Assembly (NCBI GenBank): GCA_036023115.1
Contig: JAYKKT010000073.1
Location: 14,977,001-15,041,000, forward strand
Direction: 5' to 3'
Length of the DNA: 64,000 bases
From: Brasenia schreberi
Lineage: Eukaryota > Streptophyta > Magnoliopsida > Nymphaeales > Cabombaceae
The position numbers and the translations under genes are program-made. How positions within the stretch are numbered: the first letter of the stretch is position 1; each line of letters opens with the position of its first letter. The notes beneath the pieces are model-generated. The model saw only the letters and a list, made by a program, of their open reading frames with translations, was not told the DNA's origin and searched no databases. Positions 47,305-57,296 of the stretch are shown here, one piece after another.

Positions 47305-48509
47305 CTGAACGAAAAGGCCCCGCAAAGAGGGCGAATGCGACGCATCAAAGGAAGACGCTTTGACGCCCCTTCTTCGAGGGGTGGTCTTATATTTTGACTT
47401 TGGTCAAAGGTGTGCTACTTTAGAAGCATTCACAAGGACACGGTGAGAGAGGATGTGGACACTCCATCCCTCTATAGGTTATACTAAAAATTTATAATAA
47501 AATATACGAAACACCAACAAATTAAGATATTACTTTTTATACAACAAATTAATAACAAAATATACAAAAAACCAGCAGTTGAAGTTTTTTTTTATTCGGC
47601 CGACAAAATACCACTCACATAGATGCTAGACTCAAATTACAAAACTATATAACCGTTGATGTCTTTGTTTCCTCCGAATTTAAGTTTATTTGTGACATAA
47701 GACTCTCAAGAAATTATGAAAAAAATGAGGAAAAAAGAGTATTGAGTTGCCTCTTTTTTTCTATTTCGACTCAAAGAAACTATATTTCGAGCAATTGAAA
47801 TTTAGAAAAATCAACGTAAAATTCCAACAAGATAATAGTAGCTCACTTTAGAAAAATCTGAAAAATTCACGAGTCCATCATCGTATATAGGTAAATATAA
47901 ATATGATTTCATCATTGTATATAGGTAAACATAATACTTTATAAACTTGTACTACAAATGCATCTCACTAAAAAAATCCTAACTCCACCACCACTGCGAG
48001 ATGACCTTGGGGTGCAAAGCTTATTGTTGAGCTTTTGGTTGTACAATGCGGTGGCACCCATAAGATTTGAACCCCTCACTAACCATCTAGCAGCTAATGA
48101 CCATAACATGTGGTGAGGCTGTTTTGTATTTTCAATTATCTTTGTGTCGTGTCATTTTGTATTTCAATAAAAGTCGGTCAATTGGAACATTATCCGATTT
48201 ATTTGTGACACATGCACATTTTGGTGTCATATTGGCAGCAATTTCGTATTTTAAGTTGATTTTGTGTCGTGTTACTTGTTCATGTAAAAAGCAAATAAAC
48301 TCGAACACGGGCCTCTATTTTCGTGTTACTTTAACAATGAACTTTTAAGTCGTGTCCGTTTGTTCCGTATCCTGCATCATATTGCCAGTCCTATATGATC
48401 ACTTGAGAGAGATTGTGCACGTGAATTTATGTTCCAATCTACTTAAAGAATTGAATTGTTTGATCTCTAAGTTAGAAAGTAAATAATATTGAGTACATTT
48501 ATTACACGA
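47305..48509. other. Intergenic with weak repeat remnants
   Basis: No gene. On the minus strand near 48000-48110 a GGGTTCAAATCTTATGGG segment resembles a SINE B box. Text such as TTGTGTCGTGTCATTTTG (48140-48390) matches the unidentified dispersed repeat seen elsewhere. Confidence 0.4.
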
Positions 48510-48620
48510 GGAAAAAGTACATGTACATATTTTTTATTTTGAAATTTAAATTTTAGCCGTTGATCAAGGGATGAGATTCTTAACAATATTTAAGCATGAA
48601 TTAATGTGCACATGAACTAT

Positions 48621-48682
<62 letters not shown>
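48510..48682 (+). mobile_element. Dispersed element with compound (CT)n(AT)n microsatellite, copy 4
   Basis: AAAAAGTACATGTACAT and TTTAAATTTTAGCCGTTG lead to GAGATTCTTAACAATATTTA, AGCATGAATTAATGTGCACA, then (CT)n (48620-48645) and (AT)n (48645-48682). It aligns along about 110 bases with copies at 673-920 (inverted) and 63000-63215. Confidence 0.6.
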
Positions 48683-48685
<3 letters not shown>

Positions 48686-48806
48686 TTATTCTCCTTCCAC
48701 ACCCATTGTCATTCCTCATCATTCCCCCAGCTTAGGACATGCATACTCTCTCTCTATATATTCTTATTCTCCATCCACATCCATTGTCATTCCTCATCAT
48801 TCCCCA
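48683..48806. repeat. 78-bp-period duplication beside the microsatellite
   Basis: TTCTTATTCTCCTTCCACAC...CATCATTCCCC at 48683 recurs at 48761 with few changes, preceded by a short CTCTCTCTATATA. The duplication therefore included the end of the microsatellite. Confidence 0.85.
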
Positions 48807-48844
48807 TTGTCAGTATTAGCTTTGGTGCAACCTTCCCTTTGTTC

Positions 48845-48977
48845 GAATATGCCTCATCTTTGCACGCAGGTTAACTGGCAGGGCTTTTGTGCTCTCCCGA
48901 TGCAGGTTGTGAGTTCGATCCCAAGGCATGCATGCCTCTATGTTAGGTTTCAGCCTCCTGTTAGAAACAAAAAATAA
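48845..48977 (+). mobile_element. SINE-like repeat, family 1, copy B
   Basis: It has an A-box-like GGTTAACTGGCAGGGC (from 48869), a B-box GAGTTCGATCCC (48911-48922) and the family tail TTTCAGCCTCCTGTTAGAAAC ending in A-rich sequence. The two pol III boxes and A-rich end indicate a tRNA-derived SINE. No complete tRNA cloverleaf was found. Confidence 0.55.
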
Positions 48978-49492
48978 AGAATGATGTCTTGGTAGGTCAA
49001 ACTTATAACTCCAATAATAAAATGCCAATACTCATATTTCATCACTGGAAAATAATAATCTTCATTAAGTAGGATGCAATCAAACATTAAAATAATTGAA
49101 ACAACATATTTAACCTAAATACCCTAAGAAAAAAAAGAGAAAACCACGAGGCCATATAGATTTAAAATTAGGTACAAATAAGTGATTCATAAGAGAATCA
49201 CGACAACAATAACAAAAATATCAAGAATACGAATACCACTACAATATTATCAAAATAACTCAATATAAAATTGAAGAAGCTCCCACTCAATGCGTACAAA
49301 AACAGCTGAAGCTTAATTACAGAAGCGAAAAAAACGACAATTAAGAAATTCGACCTATGCTCGCATGTCTCTTGAATGTTACAAATCCAAATCTTTTTCT
49401 TTTCTCTTTTTCTCTCACACACAATCGGCCTCCAAACACCCCTTTTCTCTTTTGTGTAAATCGGCCATGCAAAAGACACTAGAGCTTTTTAC

Positions 49493-49565
49493 TTCTTTTT
49501 GTTATAAGAGGAGGCCGAAGCCTCACACACATGCACCTTATGAGAGTCTAACTCCTGACCAGCAG
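49493..49565 (-). mobile_element. SINE-like repeat, family 1, copy C (inverted)
   Basis: On the minus strand, GGAGTTAGACTCTCAT (B-box-like) is followed by GCTTCGGCCTCCTCTTATAA and an A-rich end, matching the tails of copies A and B. Confidence 0.5.
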
Positions 49566-49986
49566 GGTGCACTTTTGGCCCTTTTGTGTGTGTGTGTGCA
49601 GGAAATGACCCAAACGGGGGTGTTGCCACTAAACCCACACGCACTATTTTTTTTGCGTTGAGTGGGTGGCCCTTTGGGCTGTGGATGCAAATGGAACAAA
49701 ATGCCCATAATGTCCTTTATCTTCTAAATATGGGCAGTATCACATTAAAGAACCTTGAGGAGGAAGTCGTCATCTTTGTTGTTGAAAGGGACGCGCCTGT
49801 TTTGGTGCCATTTTGAGCTCGGTTAATTCTTTTCTTTTGAGAACGATGACATCATAATCAATTCCTCATGTGAATTGGTGCGGACCATGCACACTTTTCA
49901 GCCTTTTATGCTCACCATTGGCGCGCGTGCGCTCTCCTATTCCACGTAGGGCCCCATGCATATTTTAAGCACACTGCAAAGATAGG

Positions 49987-50054
<68 letters not shown>

Positions 50055-50689
50055 GAGAGAAACGGGTAATACTAGAGGATTAAATTTAAAAGTACTCATA
50101 CCTTCTAAAAAATATATATGATTTTTTTCTTTTTTAAATTTAAATTTCATCCATTATAAAAGATTGATAGTTAAAATTTATTTGAATTTACTAATAAGTG
50201 TGATAGCATACACCAATTTCTCTCTATATATATATCACCTTCACTTGTATGTGTGAGCATTCTAACTCGAGAGCACAACCAAGGCTTCGATGTTTGATTA
50301 TTGATACCGATTACTTGGACAACTAAGTTAAATTAAAAATGATTCTAACTTTTCTGATTTGTAACATCCAATTTATATGTTCAAGAGAGAAAATTCCGTA
50401 GCTTTCGGTCACTCGAAGTACCTTATTTATGGTTAGTCTTTTGAAAAAACACATGGAGTTATTAAGTTTCTACATTAGATTATAGTCCACTCAGTGTACA
50501 CAGCATAATGCATCAACAGTACACACTAAATGGTCTTTCATGAATTTTCCGATGTTTATTATATTACGTGTAATAGGAATATAAAAATTTATTTAATTAT
50601 AATATAATAAAAATGTAGACATTGTCCTTTATAAGAAAGTTTTAAATACCTATAGTCAGTTTTTCATAGCGATAGAAAAAATGATGGAG
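49566..50689. other. Intergenic with (AT)n(AG)n array
   Basis: No gene. It holds a compound microsatellite, (TA)n at 49987-50010 and (GA)n at 50011-50060 (interrupted once by GG). The flanks do not clearly match the dispersed microsatellite element. Confidence 0.5.
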
Positions 50690-51233
50690 ATATTACACAT
50701 AGAATTAATGCATGTTGATTAAAATTGAGAGGTGCATCAAGTATTTTATATGATAAGAAAATATCATTAAAGTTGAATGTTAAATATTATAAAGCAATAA
50801 TTTGACCCAATATGCTTTATGGTTTTGACTATCAGGCAGTTAATTACGACATGTATAAAAGATGTCCGTAACATAAATGAAGATGATAAGATGAATTAGC
50901 AGTCACATAAGGAAAGACCATATACATAAATGAGCTTATTAGAAATAAATTGTGAGTGACACCAATAGATGATAAAATGAGAAAAAATCATTTGAAATGT
51001 TTGAACACATAAAAAGATGACCAAAGGAAAGTTTGGTCGGGAGGTATGATAAACTAGATTGTAAAAATCTTAATAAAGAAAGAAGAGAACCACAAAAGTG
51101 TTGGAAGAAAATAATGAAGAATAATTTAACTTATGTTGAGTTAACTATTAGCATGACACATAATAGAGCTCTATAAAAACAAAGAATCATATAGCCAACT
51201 CTATCTAATATGGAGAAAAGGCTTAGTTGTTGT
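50690..51233 (+). mobile_element. RTE-like LINE, 3' end, third copy
   Basis: Plus-strand text matches the LINE 3' ends at 1442 and 8606: broken RT C-terminal coding (ICFMVLTIRQLITTCIKD readable), then GAACCACAAAAGTGTTGGAA and the terminal GGCTTAGTTGTTGTT. The 5' limit is uncertain because of decay. Confidence 0.75.
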
Positions 51234-51317
51234 TTAATATAACAAAAAATTCAAATAATGTGGGGGTTGGGTAGATTTATTACAGCATGAATGCAGGTTT
51301 TGGACCAAACGATCTGT

Positions 51318-51400
51318 AGGGGTGGTGCGGACCAGGTTCAATCCTCAACGTTTAAGCGTAGGTGGAGTGCATGTTGGTTGCTAACCCAGCCCTATTGCCA
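51318..51400 (+). mobile_element. SINE-like repeat, family 2, copy A
   Basis: GGTTCAATCCTCAACG is a B-box-like motif followed by GTTGGTTGCTAACCC. The same arrangement occurs inverted at 63228-63312. Confidence 0.4.
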
Positions 51401-51654
51401 TCCCTTGCAAAAGCTCATATATTCAGCATATCTGATACGTGTCTCTACAAGCTTACAAGAGCATCCTAACAAAACCAAACCAATCGATGCTTGAATGAGT
51501 TAAAAGTTTTATTTCTGCAACAAATTTTTCTTTGAAAACTATTTCTTCAAGTTAAGCAATCACGAGCTCGGATGTGTTTTAGTTCTACCACTTCCTCACA
51601 AATGATACCTTATGGTGGTAGGTGTAATTGTTTGCATAATTCTAAAATAACGAC

Positions 51655-52096
51655 TGGAGTCCTCCTCCGACAGACTGGGTGGCTTTAATTACTGATGGTG
51701 CTCTCAGGAAAGTCCAGTTTTTAAAACCAGCAGGAGAAAAGCGTAGAGATTCGATGGCGATGGATGGGAGACTTCTCATCTTGCGTGGGTAACTGTGGCG
51801 TGCAGAGAGCTGAAATCTGGAGTCTTTTGAAGGGCCCAAAAATTGAAGTCGGAGAAAGGTTGGATGAAGGTAGAGATGCAAATGTACAATCTCTCCATAG
51901 TTCGGACTATCACAGAAGATCAAACTAGCTCCTTACAGAACGATGAGATCGTGTTACGGATCCAGAAGATGGTGAAATGCCCATGGCAAGCGGAGATAAA
52001 ACATCATTATCTGAAGCCAACACGGTGGCTAATAGGCTAGCAAAGATGGTTGACAACGAAGCTTCTGATTGTGTTTGGTATGATGAACCACCTTAG
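51655..52096 (+). pseudogene. RNase H-like (RVT_3 type) retroelement domain, broken
   Basis: The frame starts WSPPPTDWVALITDGALRK, the usual opening of the plant retroelement RNase H domain including its first catalytic Asp (TDGA). After frameshifts, VEMQMYNLSIVRTITEDQTS and IVLRIQKMVKCPWQAEIKHH match the rest of the fold. It ends at a TAG after DEPP-like text. It comes from a non-LTR element or a derived single-domain gene; frameshifts make it non-functional. Confidence 0.65.
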
Positions 52097-53317
52097 GAAA
52101 TGACTCCTCTTTTGAGAAGGGCTGAAATTGCAGCAGGAAGAACAAGAAACTCGGTTTGTAAAAAGGCTACAAGCCTTCCCTTATGATAAAAAAAAGACGA
52201 AAACCAGCGAGGGCATACTCCTAATAGAAGCCAGCTGCAACAACGATGATTTTCAGTCGTAAAAGAAGACAGCCAAACCCTCTTAAAGCAGCAAGATCTA
52301 ACGATGTGCTTGTAAGAATCGAATGACTGATCACATCTGCCCATATACACATAAATATGAGTGCATTTCTAAACACATATATTACAGCACAATCAAATAA
52401 AACCATATAAAAAACCCGAAGTTAAATAAAGAACATGAAGATTGAAGATATATATACAAGCAAACAAAGGAGCTAAAAACAAGAACTCGTAAGAGAAGCT
52501 AACTGCAACACCAATGACTTTCGGTCGTGAACGAAGATCCACAAATCCGGTTTCTCTTTCTTTATCACGCGAACCCGTAGCCGACGGGCTGAGTGGGAGC
52601 TTGCCCACGTCGCCTTTCTTCATCTTCTTCCTCGCGTTCGTTCCACACAATACCGATCTCGCACCCTGCCGAGAATTTGTTCCCCAGGCATCTGTATGGA
52701 TATGTTTTATTTTTTACCTTTAATAAAAGGAGGCCGAAGCCTAACACAGTCACATCCACCCTCTGCGAGTTGACGCAGGATATGTTTTATTTTTCTTTAG
52801 TATGTTATTTAGCACAAGATATAATAAATAAAGATTGTGAAACTCGATCTTATATTGAATTTTCCATTATAAATCAATGGTGAATCACTATAAGATATTG
52901 TATTATTTTTTAAATAGAAAACGTGTTGGCACAAATAGTAAGATTATATAAATAACAATATGTAATAATCATAAATATGTTCAAATAAAAAACAACAGTA
53001 GATAAAAAATTCCATATATAAACTATGCTGGGAACAAGCAAAACAAAACAGAAAAATAATAAACCATTTATCTTATTCGAATCGTCCAGAGTTATTGCAA
53101 TAGCACCACTCCCACACAATACACTCTCAAGGCGGGGCAAAGGAAGGAGAAGAGGAGGTTTATTCAAGGAAGCACTACACAACAAAAGGCGTGAAGGAGG
53201 GATGAAGAGCAGCAAAGCTGCACACAACGTGCATTTATAGAAGGGAGGGTTCACAACCGAACTAAAGGTGTCTAGGTTCCACCCGGCTGTCTCTAGAGAG
53301 TTCCTAAACTAAGCTGG
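52097..53317. other. Intergenic with a fourth SINE-tail copy
   Basis: No gene. On the minus strand about 52790-52720 carries GCTTCGGCCTCCTTTTATTA, matching SINE family 1. A diverged local duplication (AGCTGCAACAACGATGA / AACTGCAACACCAATGA) occurs at about 52232 and 52500. Confidence 0.45.
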
Positions 53318-54395
53318 TTACATGGAGAGGGGGTTTATACACAAATGACACATCATTATGGATGTGAGCACAAGCTGTGTATCAAAGTGGTTACGGTAGT
53401 GCGTGCCCAAAAATAAGTCTACGACAATTCTCCCCCAACAGAGTTGGCGCTCACCCTCGAGGCCTCGTGAGGTGCTCATGCTGTCACAACGGAGTGTTTG
53501 GCATCCAAGTGTCGTTGTCAAGTCCCCTACCTCTCCATCGAAGTAAATAATGTGTCTAACGCTGCGGCCATCCACCATCAACTCGTTGATCCATAATCCT
53601 CTCAACTACCGCAATGTCCTCGCGTACTAAGAGTGAGGGCGTTGTTTCAACCTCGATGAATCATCATGATAGAGCTTAACCTACGAGATGTGGAACACAT
53701 AATGCAACTTTAGCCTATCCGGCAAGTCCAACCTATAAGCAACCTATCCCATTCTCTGTGTCACCTTGAATAGTTCATCGTACCTTGGCTTAATTCCCAT
53801 GTGACTGCCCTCATAGACATGTTTTCGAATGTATTCACATATCCAGAGCCACACACGGTCACCCATACTAAACTCCAAGGGTCGCCGATGTCTGTCAACA
53901 TATCGAACCATCCATGTTTGTGCACGTACAAGATAACCTTGGGCCTCTTTGTATAGAGCGTAGGGCGGATGGGCAACTACTACTTATCTTACACTGCATC
54001 AAGTCCAAGGAGTTGAGTGGCTTCCACCCCAAGGTAAGCTCAAACAGACACGTTTTGCAGTGAATGATGATGCAGATACTCTTGTTGAGGCGCTCAATCT
54101 GACCATCCGTCTAGGGTAATGGGTCGAAGAAAACAATAGTCGTGAGCCCATCAACGGAAAGAGCTCGGTCTAAAATTGACTAGTGAAGCCCGTGTCCCAA
54201 TTGCTCACGATCTCCTTTGGAACTCTAAAAACTTCACCACATGTCAGAGGAACAAGTGTGCAGTCTCTTAGGCTCTACACTGACGTAATACAAATATGAA
54301 AACAATGTACTTAGAGAGGCGGTCAGCTACTACAAATATCATCTCAAGTTGCTAACTCGAGGAAGTCCTGATATAAAATCCATAGACATCACTCT

Positions 54396-54608
54396 TCAAG
54401 GTCGATCTGGGATCGATAATGGCTGTAACAATCCTACGGAGTGTGTGCCCTCCGTTTTGTCCTGCTGACAAATAGGGCATAGTCGGTGATGTAATGTATC
54501 ATTCAGGGCCAATAATAACCATGCACTAATAGTGTCACGACCCTCACGACTCCGGGATGTCCCACATACTTTGTGTTTGTGTGTCTCAAACATAAGCCTA
54601 CGCCTCAA
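54396..54608 (-). pseudogene. Gypsy integrase zinc-binding region
   Basis: The frame LMFETHKHKVCG followed by CPICQQDKTEGTHSVGLLQP and LSIPDRP is the HHCC zinc-binding and linker region typical of plant gypsy integrases. The CPxCQ pair is kept. Confidence 0.8.
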
Positions 54609-54742
54609 CGCTTCTGTATCGTGTTCGAGTAATTCATGCTCTCACTCTAATGTATCGTGTTCCAGTAAATGATGCTCTCATCCATACGAGACCATCCCTT
54701 ACCTCGTATCTCTGTCAGACCTGTCAAGGCTTGATGACGACT

Positions 54743-54937
54743 CTAAATATACAAAGGGTCCTCCTTAGAATGTTGTCTCACCATATGAAGCATATCTCCT
54801 TGGAGTCTTCTCATGATTACTTTGACCTCCTCAGAATGCTTCCGACTAAGGGCATCACTGATGATGTTTTGTCTCCTAGGTCTGCATATCCCCTCAAAGT
54901 CATACTCCTCCAAAGTTTGAGTCACTTGACCTATCAT
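54743..54937 (-). pseudogene. Gypsy RNase H C-terminal fragment
   Basis: YDFEGICRPRRQNIISDALS with the trailing RK corresponds to the conserved end of gypsy RNase H (NxxxDALSR). The fragment leads toward the integrase, as in complete elements. Confidence 0.8.
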
Positions 54938-55299
54938 GGGGTAAGTTTCTTCTCGGTCTTGAAAAAAGTGTTGACCACATTATTCGTGACCACCATAAAA
55001 TGGGATCTCAGAAGATAAACTATCTTTAACTTAAGCATTGTACCACACTCAATAGCTCTCTCTCATGCACGGGATATCATGACTTTTGGCTCTCGAACGC
55101 TATCAGATGTCCATCTTGAATGCAGACTCTACCCAACGCCCTATGAAGGGAGAGTGAAGTCGAGTAGATGTAGTATAGACTCACTACTCATGGCTCTCTT
55201 GAGGTTCTCAAATGCCTCTGCCTACTTTGATGACTACGTCCATGTAGAGCCCTTCCTTAAGAGCTCGAAGAGAGGGGCAACTATCCTTGAAAAATGCCT

Positions 55300-55590
55300 A
55301 ATGAACTTTCGATAATAGTTTGCAAGGCCCAAAAAGTTGTGCAACTCAATCACCCATCGTTGTGCCTCTCACTCTATTATAGAGTGCACTTTCTTTGGGT
55401 TTATGTGTATATCACCTCCACCTATGATGTGATAAGAAAGTGATGTGTCTATACAAACTCACACTTTTCTCTCTTCACATAGAGAGAGTGCTCTTGTAAA
55501 TGAGTGAAGACGATGGTTAAGTGTTATACGTGATCCTCTAAGTTACGACTGTAGATGACTATATCATCGAGATAGACGACTACAAACTCA
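55300..55590 (-). pseudogene. Gypsy reverse transcriptase active-site segment
   Basis: [16 protein letters not shown] is read on the minus strand across 55551-55590. The catalytic YLDD box is intact, but stops follow within about 15 codons and recur downstream. Confidence 0.8.
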
Positions 55591-56512
55591 TCCAAAAATC
55601 TATAGAGAACCTCATTCATAAGTCTACAAAAAGTGATTGGTTAGCCCGAAAGACATTACCAAGAACTTATATGTGCCATAATGCATGACTATTAAGGTTT
55701 TCACCTCATCCCCAAAGGCGATACACATCTACCAATAGCCCGATTGAAGGTTCAACTTACTGAACCAAGTCATGCCCCAAGGCGAACAAACAAGCTGTCT
55801 ACGAGAGGTAGGGGATATTGATCCCTTACCATGACCTTATTCAAGGGACTGTAATCCACACACATACAAAGGGTTCCGTAAATCTTCTCAAAGAGCACGA
55901 TCCGTATGAGGATCAAGATGGTTGAATCATACTTGTATCTAGTAGCTGCCCCAACTGTCTACGAAGCTCCACCAACTCTGGTAGACTCATCCTGTAAGTT
56001 GCATGACTAGGAGCTTTCACTTTGAGCACTAACTTTATAAAGTGGTCCGTGGTGCGTCTAGAATGGTAGTTGCCTCAACAACTTTGTGAGCATCGTGACA
56101 TGGAACTCATCTAGCATGGCATGTACCTCCTATAGTATATCCTCTCCAGTTGAAATAACCTCATCCACTCGCATCACCTCCACAAGGGTCGGATAGCCCT
56201 TACACAACCCATCCTTGAGTTGCATGGCGAACAACATCAAGGCACCACATGTACTCTTTGCGAGTGCCTTGCCTGGATCACATCCGGGGAATAAACCTCG
56301 ATTGCACGGGATCCACACATATCAATCCACCTAAGTGATATGCAACCATTGCTTTGGTTGTTCTAAAGAAGTCACAACCCAATACTACTACGAAGTCGTT
56401 AATGCCCGACACTATGAATCTAACACGCCTATCCATCAACAAATCTATACACAACATGCTTTTTGGCAATACCTTTTACCTTATTATTATGAGTGTTAAT
56501 TGTCTTCAGCCA

Positions 56513-56752
56513 TTATTCAGAAGGGGTAAGGTGCAACTTCATAGTGTAGGCAATAGCAGTAGAGATGATGGAATGAGAGGCTCTCGTATCGGCCAATGCA
56601 CGAACAAAAGTTGGCTCGATATGAGCTTCCACGAAGAACAAGTCTTTTTCGATTCCTCCTTCATTTGTACAGCACCAAGGAACCCCACAAATTGGGCCTC
56701 CCTCCGCTGTTGCTTGATCCAACTTATTCCTCCTCGGTAAGGACAACAACAA
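56513..56752 (-). pseudogene. Gypsy aspartic protease with altered active site
   Basis: FVRALADTRASHSIISTAIA is the retropepsin active-site region. The expected DTG is DTR here, so the Gly of the catalytic loop is lost. Confidence 0.75.
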
Positions 56753-57296
56753 GTTTAGCTTTTCTCATACAAAAACGACATCTTATGCAACAAATGAAGA
56801 GAAGTCCTTGACCTCTTCAACCATTTGCAACAAAATTTCTCTTTTGATTTGCAGATGCATATGCCTCTCCTGAAGCACCATTATGCTTCTATTGGGTGGA
56901 CTGCCTCCTCTTGTTGCTGTTTTGTTGCTTCTTAGGATTCCATTTCTTCTTTTGCTTATCTTGGCCATTGGACGTGTCCTTCTTTGAAGACTCATTGTTG
57001 TTCTGTTTTGTAGACCGTAGATCCACAAATGACTCTACGATTGCCATGACTTCGATTACAATGGTTGGATTACTTCGCCTTAGCTCAGTTTAAGCCCAAG
57101 ACCGCAACCCATCTTCGAAGTAAAACAACTTATTATCTTTGCTCATGTTTTGTACTTCTTGCAAGAGAAGACTGTAATCAACTGATCCTTCCTCGTCTAG
57201 TGTGTCTCTCTTTCCTTTCTCCATTATGATTTGTTGTAGTAGTTGAGTTTCTTTCTTGAGTGACGATTCATCGACTACTTGACTTACAGAACTCAA

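Larger units (their letters stand above)
53318..57296 (-). mobile_element. Ty3/gypsy retrotransposon, degenerate
   Basis: On the minus strand, in order: gag (57296-57090, and 57028-56783), protease (56752-56513), reverse transcriptase (about 55590-55300), RNase H (54937-54743), integrase zinc-binding region (54608-54396) and integrase C-terminal remnants (53976-53318). RT before integrase defines Ty3/gypsy. All domains are interrupted by stops and frameshifts. No LTR pair was identified. An extra C-terminal chromodomain could not be confirmed. Confidence 0.85.

Noticed and set aside
48868..48930. tRNA gene
   Set aside because: A- and B-box-like motifs are present but no acceptor stem or anticodon loop can be folded by eye; it fits a tRNA-derived SINE better.
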